From the NCBI GenBank assembly GCA_020637815.1, contig JACKJS010000001.1:186001-250000 (forward strand): 64,000 nt of DNA, given 5' to 3'. The position numbers and the translations under genes were made by a program. Within the stretch, counting starts at the first letter, position 1. Every line of letters begins with the position of its first letter. This DNA comes from Hyphomicrobiaceae bacterium (lineage in GTDB: Bacteria; Pseudomonadota; Alphaproteobacteria; Rhizobiales; Methyloligellaceae). A model generated the notes under the pieces. The model worked only from the letters and a program-made list of their open reading frames with translations. It was not told where the DNA came from and ran no database searches. Shown here piece after piece: positions 46,640 to 55,454 of this stretch.

Positions 46640-46894
46640 ATGAAGACGCTGACAGCAACGATGTTTGTACTTGCGCTCGCGCTCGTTCACGGCGCGGCGT
46701 TCTCCCCGGCCCTTGCTCAGGACGATGTGGGGCAGGAGGCCGGAGCCGCCACGACGACAGCGCCGGAAGACGGCACTCAAGACGAGACTCTCATGGAGAA
46801 GCTCGAAAAGGATTTCAAAGAGACCACGACACCGACCGACGAAGAAACGGATCCGATCGGGTCCGCGGAGGATGCCGGCCGCGATCTCTACTGA
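46640..46894 (+). CDS. Small exported acidic protein
   Basis: An 84-residue product with signal peptide MKTLTATMFVLALALVHGAA ending near ALA-QDD and a mature part of about 57 residues that is acidic, Thr/Glu/Asp-rich and predicted disordered (TTTAPEDGTQDETLMEKLEK). I recognise no family. It is the third small exported protein in a row. Confidence 0.5.
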   Translation: MKTLTATMFVLALALVHGAAFSPALAQDDVGQEAGAATTTAPEDGTQDETLMEKLEKDFKETTTPTDEETDPIGSAEDAGRDLY

Positions 46895-47061
46895 TCGGCA
46901 CTCGACGGTTTGGCTGGGGTTTTCGATCGACGCTTGCCGCAGTGGCCGAATGGTCGTGCCGTGCGTCGGACGTGGAGCTCACCGATCCCTGAAAACATTC
47001 CGTCTCCCCATGCCGACGCGTTCGCTCCACTTGCCTTAGGCCGAATTCGGCGCGGCGAATG

Positions 47062-48042
47062 TCACTGCATCTTGCAGATCGGCAGCGGTTGCGGCGTTGG
47101 GGGCGGGTGGTCGCGCTTATATTTCGCGAGGATGGGTTCCAGCGTTTGCCTCGGCCAGAAATTCGGATAGCCGATCTCCTTCAGGCAATCCGCATTCCAA
47201 TACAGCCCGGCGCGTGCGGGCGATTGCCCGGACTTCACGGCACGACCAACGGCAACGATGTCGTTCGATTCGGGATAAATGTAGAGGGTGGTCGGGTTGT
47301 TTTCGACCGATTTGAGAATCCAGTCGAAGTCCACCGGGAGCCAGCTGGTGCACCCATTGCTGCGGTCGGCCCCATAGTCGATCAGCTTGCCATAGGGGAC
47401 ATAGCCATCCCGGTCCGCGTAAGGGCTGCTCGGGGCTTTCATTCGGCAGATCGGCGACACGATCACGCCGGGATGGCCGCCAATGTCGCGCTTCCGCGCA
47501 TTCGCCGTGTCGGCCTCGCCATCGAATAGGATGAACGCGCGATTGAGGGGCGCGAACTTTCCGGCGGCGTCCCGATAATAGCCCTTGAACGAGGTCCTGA
47601 TCTCCGCGGTCACGTAGGCCCCGCCGGTCGAAAGCTTGGAGTCCATCGCATTGCTGAAGTTCTTCGCGCAACGCGGTGTGTTCGAGAAATCCGGGAGCCC
47701 CGGCAGCTTGCGGCCCGTCCCATGGCCCGAGGGAAGCGCGCGGAAGGTCTGGCCCGCTTCGCAGATCACGTAGAAGCGCTTGCCGGACCCTGCGGGGCGC
47801 GTCGCGTCCATTGCGAAGTAGCAGGGGTTCTTGACCGCTCCTTCGTTCGACTTCCGTTGGTAGAGCGCGCGTGCCCTCTGCAGCACGACCGGAGCGATCT
47901 GGCCGTCGCCCATTCCCACATGTGCGCTCAGCCATGGGGGAACGTCGGAACCTTGTGGCGCGGCGAAGGATCGGGACGCGGCGACTAGGGCAGCGACACC
48001 GATGAGACCGGCGAGGGCGAGAAGGGGCGGGATCGATCGCAT
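47062..48042 (-). CDS. Murein L,D-transpeptidase-family protein (YkuD_2 type)
   Basis: Proteins of this family (PF13645) have a YkuD-like fold with a catalytic Cys and are thought to cross-link or process peptidoglycan in the periplasm. The product is 326 residues from ATG 48042, with a signal peptide ending near SFA-APQ. The active-site motif is DRSNGCTSWLPVDFDWIL near residue 230, preceded by the typical His-containing GGHPGVIVSP. An ATG nine bases upstream (48051) is possible, but its Shine-Dalgarno spacing is poor. Downstream genes are convergent. Confidence 0.85.
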   Translation of the reverse strand: MRSIPPLLALAGLIGVAALVAASRSFAAPQGSDVPPWLSAHVGMGDGQIAPVVLQRARALYQRKSNEGAVKNPCYFAMDATRPAGSGKRFYVICEAGQTFRALPSGHGTGRKLPGLPDFSNTPRCAKNFSNAMDSKLSTGGAYVTAEIRTSFKGYYRDAAGKFAPLNRAFILFDGEADTANARKRDIGGHPGVIVSPICRMKAPSSPYADRDGYVPYGKLIDYGADRSNGCTSWLPVDFDWILKSVENNPTTLYIYPESNDIVAVGRAVKSGQSPARAGLYWNADCLKEIGYPNFWPRQTLEPILAKYKRDHPPPTPQPLPICKMQ

Positions 48043-48131
48043 CGGCTCCATTCCTCAGCACCTAGTACAATCTGTTCGGCGTCGCGGGGTTCCCTGTCGC
48101 CGTCTGCTTGGCCAGCGTCGATGGCGTTCGA

Positions 48132-48689
48132 TCAGTAGCGGCCGGCGCAAGCGCGGTAGCGGTTCCACCAATAGCGGCTGTTCGTGGCGACGGCCTTACG
48201 ATAGAGCCATGCGCAGCCGCCCGGAGAGTATCCGAAGGGTCCTCCATACCAGCCATAATAGCGGTATCGGGGAAAGTTCCGGTAATGGCTATCGGGCTTG
48301 TGACCGCGCGGATGGGCGTACGTCTTGCTGGTGCCGGACGAGGCGTGCTTATGCGGTTTGCCGCCGCCGGATGCGTGCTTGCCGCCTCCCCGGTTGATCG
48401 TTGCATGACGTGCGCCGCCACCGCCACCGCCGCCACGGGATCCATGTTTTCCGCCGCTCCGGCCGATCGTGGCATGCCGGATGCCTCCGCCACCGCCGTG
48501 TCCGGCACCACCGCGTCCGGCACCTCCACCGACACTGCCGGGACCTTGCCCCACTAGCGTAATGTCGTTTGCACTTCCAGCTGCGCCCTTCAACACGGGC
48601 ACAGGCGTAGCATGGGTTGGGCCCGCGACGAGACACCCGACGAGGAGGGCACCCGGTAGGATCGTCGAAGCGATGGGTCTGACCGACAT
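48132..48689 (-). CDS. Exported Gly/His-rich repeat protein
   Basis: A 185-residue exported protein of unknown function. It has a signal peptide ending near THA-TPV. Residues about 55-95 contain two near-copies of a 21-residue unit built on GGGG-x-RHATI-x-R-x-GGKH (IRHATIGRSGGKHGSR and ARHATINRGGGKHASG). A Lys/His stretch follows (GGGKPHKHASSG). The C terminus is Tyr/Trp-rich (NFPRYRYYGWYGGPFGYSPG) with two Cys. AGGAGG precedes the ATG at 48689. The repeat is encoded by a DNA-level tandem repeat of about 63 bases. Confidence 0.6.
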   Translation of the reverse strand: MSVRPIASTILPGALLVGCLVAGPTHATPVPVLKGAAGSANDITLVGQGPGSVGGGAGRGGAGHGGGGGIRHATIGRSGGKHGSRGGGGGGGARHATINRGGGKHASGGGKPHKHASSGTSKTYAHPRGHKPDSHYRNFPRYRYYGWYGGPFGYSPGGCAWLYRKAVATNSRYWWNRYRACAGRY

Positions 48690-48844
48690 GCGGTTCCTCC
48701 TTCGCAAAGTTCGCGCATCGGAACAGTTGTCCGCGCTAGTCGAAGCGATCTTGAATCGATCGCGCCTATTCAAAAGGGAAAAGCGGGCAATCCAAAGACG
48801 CGCAGCCGCTCGCCACAGCTCCTCCGGATCGTCCGATGCAGGCA

Positions 48845-50563
48845 CTAGGCCGACCCGTCCGCCGTCACATGCCGATCCTCGGCATAGGTGATCAAGGGGT
48901 TCTCCGTTTCGGGGCAGCCCATGCAGACGTGACGATGAAGCAAGAACGTTTGCAAACCGCCGGACAGATTTCTCACGGTGGAGAATCCGCGCTGCTTGAG
49001 GATGCGGTAGGCGAGATAGCCCCGAAACCCGCTCTTGCAGTAGACGTAGATCGCCTGGTTTCGGTCGAGCTCGCCGAGACGCTGCCGCAGCTCCGTAAGC
49101 GGCAGGTTGATGGCCTCTTCGATGTGCCACTCGTCAAACTCCTGCGGGGTTCTGACGTCGAGGATCGTCCCTTCGGTCCTCGCCGGATAGTCTTCCGCGT
49201 GCCACTGCTCGAGATCGCCACGCAGAATATTGGCCGCCACGAACCCCGCCATGTTCACAGGGTCCTTGGCCGACCCATAAGGCGGCGCATAGGCGAGTTC
49301 GAGATGTTCCAAGTCGAACACGCTCATGCCGGCGCGCAGTGCGACGGCCATCACGTCGATGCGCTTGTCGACTCCATCGACGCCCGCGACCTGCGCGCCG
49401 AGGATCATTCCGTCGCCGGGGGCGAACAAGACCTTCAGATGCATCGGGTTCGTACCGGGGTAGTAGCTGGCGTGGCCGTTACCGTGAATGTAGACCTTCT
49501 CGTACGGCATGCCCTTGCGCTTGAGCGTCTTTTCCGACGCCCCGGTTCCACCGGCCGTCATCTCGAAGACTTTGACGACGGATGTGCCTTGGGTGGACGT
49601 GTAGGCAGTGGGGCGCCCGCAGATATGGTCTGCGGCGATGCGTCCTTGCCTGTTCGCGGGGCCGGCCAGAGCGATGATCGCTTGATCGCGCGTCACTGTG
49701 TCGGTGACTTCCACCATGTCCCCGGCGGCATAGATGTCGGGATCGGACGTGCGCATGTGTTCGTCGACGACGAGGCCGCCGCGTTCGCCGATTGCGAGCC
49801 CGGCCTCGCGCGCGAGCGAGGACTCCGACCGCACGCCCATGGCCAGCACGGCCAGATCGCATCGCACGGACGTTCCGCTGCCGAGGCGCACCTCGACTTG
49901 CCCGTTGGCGTCATGGAAGCTCTCGGCACGCTGGCCGAGCATTAAACTTACGCCTTGGCGCTCCATGTGATGGATGAGCGCGCGGTCCATCTCGTGATCC
50001 AGCGGCGGCAGGATCTCCTCGAGGAGCTCGATCAGGCAGACGTTCATGCCGCGATGCTGGAAGGCTTCGGCGACTTCGACGCCGACATAGCCGCCGCCGA
50101 TAACAACGGCGCTCTTTGCGCCGTTGTCCACGGTCCGCTTGATTGCGTCCATGTCGGGAATGTTTCGGAGCGTGAAGATCTTGGGATGGTCGATGCCCGG
50201 CAGCGGGGGGCGCAGCGGCACCGCGCCCTGCGCGAGGATGAGCTTGCCCCAGGACTCCTCGAAGCTCCTCTTGCCGCGCCGGTCGAAGACATGGATCACG
50301 CGCCGCTCCCGGTCGATGCCTGTCACCTCATGACACGTATGCACCGCGATGTTGAGTTGCCGCTCCAGCCGTTCTGGCGTGACGACGAGCAGCTTCTCGC
50401 GGTCGGCGATTTCGCCCCCGATATGGTAGGGCAAGCCGCAATTGGCGAAGGACACGTACTCGTCCCGTTCGAACACGACGATTTCGGCGTCCTCGTTCAG
50501 GCGCCGCAATCTCGCAGCGGCAGACATTCCGGCGGCGACGCCGCCCACGACGACAACCTTCAT
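48845..50563 (-). CDS. CoA-disulfide reductase fused to a rhodanese domain
   Basis: Flavoenzyme of the pyridine nucleotide-disulfide reductase family. The 572-residue protein has an N-terminal FAD domain (MKVVVVGGVAAGMSAAARL), the redox cysteine Cys42 in SFANCGLPYHIGG, an NAD(P)H domain with SAVVIGGGYVGVEVAEAFQH and a rhodanese domain from about residue 460 with Cys509 in IYVYCKSGFRGYLAYRIL. Such fusions reduce CoA-disulfide or CoA-persulfide. A CxxC (CMGC, residues 547 and 550) lies near the end. ATG 50563 follows a good GAAAGGAGT site. Confidence 0.88.
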   Translation of the reverse strand: MKVVVVGGVAAGMSAAARLRRLNEDAEIVVFERDEYVSFANCGLPYHIGGEIADREKLLVVTPERLERQLNIAVHTCHEVTGIDRERRVIHVFDRRGKRSFEESWGKLILAQGAVPLRPPLPGIDHPKIFTLRNIPDMDAIKRTVDNGAKSAVVIGGGYVGVEVAEAFQHRGMNVCLIELLEEILPPLDHEMDRALIHHMERQGVSLMLGQRAESFHDANGQVEVRLGSGTSVRCDLAVLAMGVRSESSLAREAGLAIGERGGLVVDEHMRTSDPDIYAAGDMVEVTDTVTRDQAIIALAGPANRQGRIAADHICGRPTAYTSTQGTSVVKVFEMTAGGTGASEKTLKRKGMPYEKVYIHGNGHASYYPGTNPMHLKVLFAPGDGMILGAQVAGVDGVDKRIDVMAVALRAGMSVFDLEHLELAYAPPYGSAKDPVNMAGFVAANILRGDLEQWHAEDYPARTEGTILDVRTPQEFDEWHIEEAINLPLTELRQRLGELDRNQAIYVYCKSGFRGYLAYRILKQRGFSTVRNLSGGLQTFLLHRHVCMGCPETENPLITYAEDRHVTADGSA

Positions 50564-51047
50564 AGTCGAGACTCCTTTCTGCCAATTCTGTTTTTGGACC
50601 ACCCCGCAATTTTCTACGGATCGAGGTGCTGCACGCCACCCTTCGCGGGGGTACCAATTAATCGCATTCGACCAGACAGCTTTTGAGCTAGGGCAAGCTT
50701 CGCTGACGACTGAGCTCCGCCGACGGCACGGTGTTGGCGACCCGCACCTGCTTCGGCTGCGGACCGGGATCGGCAATTGTGCCGGCGTCGAGCCGTGGCT
50801 GTTCGATGGGTATCGTGTTGCTGCCTCTCAATCCAATGCGCCATGCCGCAAATCGGCGATCCTGCCAATCGGCGGCTTGGGGCTGGACATCGACCAGGCG
50901 GCTTGGAACACTTGAGTATGCTGGCGAGCGGACAAAGCGCACGTTCACAGCGCCGTCAAAAATAGGTCGTGTCCGTGCAAGGCGTGCGACAAGCCCCGAC
51001 AATTGATCTCGATTGGTTCTGAATGCGTGAACGAGGAGGTAGAGCAG
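50564..51047. other. 484-base divergent gap, no gene seen
   Basis: This lies between the CoA-disulfide reductase gene (minus) and the exported 407-residue protein (plus). Open frames here have no signal peptide or recognisable motif and look like chance frames. It must hold two divergent promoters, but I see no convincing sigma-70 pair. A weak dyad near 51000 (TTGATCTCGATTGG) is not close enough to an FNR box to call. Confidence 0.4.
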
Positions 51048-52271
51048 ATGCGGACAATTGCCTTTCTGTCTCCGTGGTTGGCTTTTTTGGCGCTCGGGCA
51101 GCCCGCCCTCGGTCAAGTGTCCGGCATTGCAGCCATGACGCAAGCAGACACATTCGATGGACAGCCCATCAATGCCGCGCTCGCGCGTGAACTTGCGGGC
51201 AATCGAAATCTCATTGCTTGGGCGAATTGCAGCCTGAAGCTCGCGCCGGACGGCAGCGTCTATTACCCCGGCGCCGTCAGCCCTGTCGCGGAGATAGGCC
51301 GTGGCCGGAGGGTTGTTCCAAGCGGAGCCGAAGACGTTCCTTGCATTCAGATCGTCACGGGAGGCGGCACAACGCTGAACCAGTATTTCGTGTTCGAAAC
51401 GCCGTGTCCGCCGACGTCGAGCGGGTCCCGGCATGCCTGCATTGGCGGCTATGTGGTGGGACAAAGGATCAAGAGCACCGTGACCGACGTGCCCGGTGAG
51501 GCGGCCTTCGATCTCGAATTGATCCAGGAGTATGGAATTCCGGCCGCCGGCGGGGCAAGGCCCGGCGCGGGCGTTGTCCCCAACGATCCGCTTCAGACGG
51601 TCGGTACCGCGAAGTCCAAATACGCGTTCGGGCGAACGGGCAGCTATTCGGTCCATCAAGCATACGATGCCGAGGGCAACCCCATTGGCGATGCCTTCTC
51701 CGTCTCCACCGCAAATCCGATGCCCTATTCGGACGCGAGCGCTGCCAGCGCCGAACAGAAAGCCTGTGTTGAGCAATATGTGGGAGAACTCATTCAGAAT
51801 TTCGACGCGCAATACGCAATGGCCCACGTGATCTTCAACGGTCTGAGCGCCATAGGCGCCACTGGGGCCGGGGCTCTTTCGACCGCTGCGGCCAAAGACC
51901 CTCGTGGCTTGGGCGTGGCCGGCGTGGTCCTCGCCGCGACCAAGGCCTCGAACGATGGCATGGGCTGGCTTCACAGCAAGCGGCAAGCCGCGCTGCGTGC
52001 GGCCGCCAGTCAATATTGCGCGAAATATGGGGTGAAGGAGGTTCCCGGCACGCCGCCGGAAAACCCGAGGCTGCCGGATCTGCCGTTACCGCCTTCGAAG
52101 TCCGCCCCCAACCCGCCACCAGCCGAAAACATGCAGTGGATGTGCATCAGGTGGAAAGAGACGACGGGCACGTACTACGAAAACCAGTCGGACGCGGACA
52201 ACGAACAAAATCCCATTGGGCAGGACGTTGAAATCGAGTGCTTGGAGCACGCCTACGTCGCTGTGCAATAG
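51048..52271 (+). CDS. Exported protein of unknown function
   Basis: A 407-residue exported protein that I do not recognise. The signal peptide is MRTIAFLSPWLAFLALGQPA with likely cleavage near GQV-SGI. The mature part has about ten Cys spread along it, a central hydrophobic helix pair (VIFNGLSAIGATGAGALSTA, GLGVAGVVLAATKASNDGMG) and a Pro-rich segment before the last 45 residues. GAGGAGGTAGAGCAG precedes the ATG at 51048. Neighbours give no clear hint. An in-frame upstream ATG (51003) adds 15 residues without a signal-peptide start. Confidence 0.6.
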   Translation: MRTIAFLSPWLAFLALGQPALGQVSGIAAMTQADTFDGQPINAALARELAGNRNLIAWANCSLKLAPDGSVYYPGAVSPVAEIGRGRRVVPSGAEDVPCIQIVTGGGTTLNQYFVFETPCPPTSSGSRHACIGGYVVGQRIKSTVTDVPGEAAFDLELIQEYGIPAAGGARPGAGVVPNDPLQTVGTAKSKYAFGRTGSYSVHQAYDAEGNPIGDAFSVSTANPMPYSDASAASAEQKACVEQYVGELIQNFDAQYAMAHVIFNGLSAIGATGAGALSTAAAKDPRGLGVAGVVLAATKASNDGMGWLHSKRQAALRAAASQYCAKYGVKEVPGTPPENPRLPDLPLPPSKSAPNPPPAENMQWMCIRWKETTGTYYENQSDADNEQNPIGQDVEIECLEHAYVAVQ

Positions 52272-52444
52272 GGCCGCGACGGTCGGCCTCGGGGAAATGG
52301 AGGCTCGTCCATAGGCATCGGGCGGCGGGCCTGATATCACAGGCGTGCCGGTGACGGTCGAATCGTCTTTCGCGGGCGACGGCGCCAAGACGCGCGGTTT
52401 TCCCGCCGGTTCGAGCCCTGAAAACCCCAGCGATTGGACGGTCT

Positions 52445-53824
52445 ATGCAGGACGCCGTAAGCGATCTCTCCTTACGCGATGAGGAAGGGGACATTCGTCC
52501 CGAGTTCCTCCATGCAGTGGCCGCTGCGCTCGACGAGGGCGATGGCGCGCGCGCGCGCGCCCTGACCGTCGATCTGCACGAGGCGGACCTCGCCGATCTT
52601 CTCGAAGTTCTCAGGCAAGACGGGCGCGCCAAGCTTATCGAGGCGCTGGGTGAGGATTTTAAGGCCGCGGCGCTTCCCGAGCTCGACGAGGCGGTTCGCG
52701 ACCAAATTCTCGAGGAAATGCCGGCCGAGCAGGTCGCCGAGGCGCTGAAAGAGCTCGACTCGGACGATGCCGTCTATCTGTTGGAGGACCTCGACCGGGC
52801 CGACCAACAGGACATCCTCGCCAAGCTTCCGTATTTCGAGCGGATCGCGCTGCAGCGCAGCCTCGAATATCCGGAGGATTCCGCCGGCCGCATGATGCAG
52901 ACCGATCTGATCGCCGTGCCGCCGTTTTGGACGGTGGGGCAGACGATCGACTATATGCGCGAGGCGAAGGATCTGCCCGAGCGATTTTATGAACTTTTCG
53001 TGGTCGATCCCGCCTATCACCTGTTGGGGTGCGTGGCGCTGAACAAGATCTTGCGGTCGAAACGCCCGACGCCGATGGAAACGATCATCGACGAGGAAAT
53101 GCATCCCATCCCGGTTGCCGCCGATCAGGAGGAGGTCGCGCGGCTGTTCGAACGCTACAATATGAACTCGGCGCCGGTCGTGGACGGCGACGGTCGCCTC
53201 GTGGGTGTGATTACCGCCGACGATATCGTCGAGGTCGTGCAGGAAGAGGCGTCCGAAGACATTCTCGCCATGGGCGGTGTTGGCGGCGAGTCGATGGCCG
53301 ACACAGTCTGGGAGACGACGCGGCTGCGGTTCGCCTGGCTTGTGGCCAATCTGATCACGGCCATTGCTGCGTCCATCGTCATCAGCATGTTTGAAGCGAC
53401 GATCTCCGAAATGGTGGCGCTGGCCGTGCTGATGCCGATCGTCGCGTCGATGGGCGGCAATGCTGGAACGCAGACCATGACTGTCGCGGTGCGGGCGCTG
53501 GCGACCCAGGATCTCGGTCCCGCCAACGCCATGCGCGTGATCGGCCGCGAGACCGCCGTGGGCCTTCTCAACGGGCTTCTGTTCGCGGTCATCATGGCGA
53601 CCATCGCCTATTTCTGGTTTGGAAGCGACGGCCTCGGGCTCGTGATAGGAGTCGCCATGATCGTTAACCTGTTCGCGGCCGCGCTCGCCGGCATCTTGAT
53701 TCCGCTCGGGCTCGATGCGCTCGATCTCGATCCTGCTATCGCTTCCGGCGTGTTTGTGACGACGGTAACGGATGTCGTCGGATTCTTCGCCTTCCTTGGT
53801 CTTGCTGCTTTGTGGTTAGCTTAG
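52445..53824 (+). CDS. mgtE: Magnesium transporter MgtE
   Basis: Inner-membrane Mg2+ channel. The 459-residue protein has the MgtE N domain (helical repeats, residues about 20-140, e.g. DLHEADLADLLEVLRQDGRA), two CBS domains (about 150-270) that sense Mg2+, and five membrane helices from about 300 with the motif MPIVASMGGNAGTQTMTVAV that lines the pore. Length is typical. The YdcF gene starts 17 bases after the stop. No Mg2+ riboswitch was recognised upstream. Confidence 0.94.
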   Translation: MQDAVSDLSLRDEEGDIRPEFLHAVAAALDEGDGARARALTVDLHEADLADLLEVLRQDGRAKLIEALGEDFKAAALPELDEAVRDQILEEMPAEQVAEALKELDSDDAVYLLEDLDRADQQDILAKLPYFERIALQRSLEYPEDSAGRMMQTDLIAVPPFWTVGQTIDYMREAKDLPERFYELFVVDPAYHLLGCVALNKILRSKRPTPMETIIDEEMHPIPVAADQEEVARLFERYNMNSAPVVDGDGRLVGVITADDIVEVVQEEASEDILAMGGVGGESMADTVWETTRLRFAWLVANLITAIAASIVISMFEATISEMVALAVLMPIVASMGGNAGTQTMTVAVRALATQDLGPANAMRVIGRETAVGLLNGLLFAVIMATIAYFWFGSDGLGLVIGVAMIVNLFAAALAGILIPLGLDALDLDPAIASGVFVTTVTDVVGFFAFLGLAALWLA

Positions 53825-53841
53825 GCGCGAGGGGGGCATCG

Positions 53842-54675
53842 ATGTTTTTCTACCTGGCCAAGGCGGTGTGGTTCGTCCTGCAGCCGTCCACATTCATCGC
53901 TCTTCTGATCGGCTATGGCGCCATCCTGATCTGGACCGGATGGGCGCGCTGGGGCCGGCGATTCGTGTCGGCCGGGGCGCTCTTGCTTCTGGTCGCCGGT
54001 CTCTCGCCTCTCGGCAATGCGCTCATTCTGCCGCTCGAGGACCGGTTCCCGCGGGCCGATCTCGACAGCCCGCCGCCGCCTGCGGGCCTCATTATCCTCG
54101 GCGGTGCCGAGAATCGCCTGGTTGGTAGCGCACGCAAGGCCCCGACGGTGAACGAGGCGGGCGAACGGCTGTTGGAAGGCGCCATACTCGCTCACCGGTT
54201 TCCGGAGGCCAAAGTCGCCTTTTCCGGCGGTGATGCGGGCATTCTCTATAAGTCGAACAGTGAGGCGGAGGGGGCGGCCACGATCCTGACGCAGCTCGGT
54301 GTCGCGCGCGACCGGCTCATTCTCGAAGCCAACGCGCGCGACACATACGAGAACGCCGTCTATCTGAAGAAGGAACTCGAGGCGGAGGCAAAGTTCGGCG
54401 CGGATTCGCGCTGGCTCCTAATCACCTCAGCCTATCATATGCCGCGCTCGATGGGAGCGTTCCGCCAGGCCGGATTTGAGGTCGAGCCCTGGCCGGTGGA
54501 CTATAGGACGCGGGGCCCGGCGGATTTCACCAAGCCCTTCGATAAAGTTTCGGAAGGCTTGCGGCGCGTCGATACCGCGGCCCGCGAATGGGTGGGGCTG
54601 CTCGCCTACTGGCTTACGGGGCGCATCAATGCGCTGTTCCCATCACCAGATCGGACTGAGCGCAGTCAGGGCTGA
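53842..54675 (+). CDS. YdcF/ElyC-family membrane protein (DUF218)
   Basis: A 277-residue protein with two hydrophobic segments at the N terminus (FYLAKAVWFVLQPSTFIALL and ALLLLVAGLSPLGNALIL) and a DUF218 domain from about residue 85 (LIILGGAENRL, VAFSGGDAGILYKSNSEAEG, LITSAYHMPRSMGAFRQAG). The E. coli relative ElyC affects envelope polysaccharide assembly. ATG 53842 follows GAGGGGGG. Its 3' end overlaps the end of bufC on the other strand by 50 bases. Confidence 0.85.
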   Translation: MFFYLAKAVWFVLQPSTFIALLIGYGAILIWTGWARWGRRFVSAGALLLLVAGLSPLGNALILPLEDRFPRADLDSPPPPAGLIILGGAENRLVGSARKAPTVNEAGERLLEGAILAHRFPEAKVAFSGGDAGILYKSNSEAEGAATILTQLGVARDRLILEANARDTYENAVYLKKELEAEAKFGADSRWLLITSAYHMPRSMGAFRQAGFEVEPWPVDYRTRGPADFTKPFDKVSEGLRRVDTAAREWVGLLAYWLTGRINALFPSPDRTERSQG

Positions 54676-55444
54676 CACAGGCCAGCAGGCCCGTATCCAG
54701 CCAGGTCTTGAGATAGGTGGCGGCGCGTAGCTCCGCGCCGTCCTCTCCACCAAAGGTGGCGACCATTTCGCATAGGATACCGAAGCGGACGCCTTTGGCG
54801 GCTTCGGCCCACATCATCGCCTCTTCCGGTGCGAGAGGCCGGAACCGCGCGGTGAGGTCTTGCCGCCAGACGAGGATTATCTGCGGTTCGGGGAGAAGCG
54901 TAGGGCCAGGCGGCGCGGTGCCGTCGTTCAAGGCCATCCAGATATCCGCCGCGTTCGTCTTGAAGCGGGTCCGTACGGCTGTCGGGTGAGGGATGAAGAC
55001 GAGGTTCGCCCAGTCCTCCGGCGGGATCGCCGCGAGTTCCCCGATCGTCACCGGCCGTGCATCGGGCCCATCGAAGGCATCGGCGAGGGCCTTTTCGAGC
55101 CCCGCCAACTCGCCGATCTCCGTGTGCTTGGAAAAAGGCGCCGTCTTCCGGGCAAAATCCGGCAGGTGACGGCCGAACCACCGCGCATTGCGCTTGTCCG
55201 ACGGATGCGCCGCGATATACGCGTGGGCAAGATCCGAAAACGCCTTGTCGCCGAGATAGGTGTGCGTCAACTCGTAGTCGTGACCGAGAATCTCGGCGAG
55301 GCGCAGCACATAGGCATTGCGGTAGACGCCAAACAAAACGCGCCGTTCTTCGCGGCTACTATCGTTGATATCGCTCAGCACCGCGTCGTCGCCGCCGACG
55401 ATTCCGGCCTGAAAACGCGCTTGAAGGTCCTTGAGGCTTGTCAC
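54626..55444 (-). CDS. bufC: Bufferin pathway protein BufC (DUF2063)
   Basis: BufC-type proteins assist the MNIO enzyme, probably binding the leader of the precursor peptide. The 272-residue product starts from GTG 55444 (MTSLKDLQARFQAGIVGGDD) and has the DUF2063 helical domain with SREERRVLFGVYRNAYVLRL and ILGHDYELTHTYLGDKAF near residues 30-70, then a second domain. The start is ten bases after the bufB stop; a longer ATG-initiated frame at 55501 overlaps bufB by 47 bases. Its end overlaps ydcF by 50 bases. Last gene of the bufferin operon. Confidence 0.85.
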   Translation of the reverse strand: MTSLKDLQARFQAGIVGGDDAVLSDINDSSREERRVLFGVYRNAYVLRLAEILGHDYELTHTYLGDKAFSDLAHAYIAAHPSDKRNARWFGRHLPDFARKTAPFSKHTEIGELAGLEKALADAFDGPDARPVTIGELAAIPPEDWANLVFIPHPTAVRTRFKTNAADIWMALNDGTAPPGPTLLPEPQIILVWRQDLTARFRPLAPEEAMMWAEAAKGVRFGILCEMVATFGGEDGAELRAATYLKTWLDTGLLACVSPDCAQSDLVMGTAH

Positions 55445-55454
55445 GGCGTGTCCG

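Noticed and set aside
52272..52444. Mg2+ riboswitch (M-box) upstream of mgtE
   Set aside because: The gap is GC-rich and has a GGAGGCTC string, but the conserved M-box blocks and a terminator could not be found.
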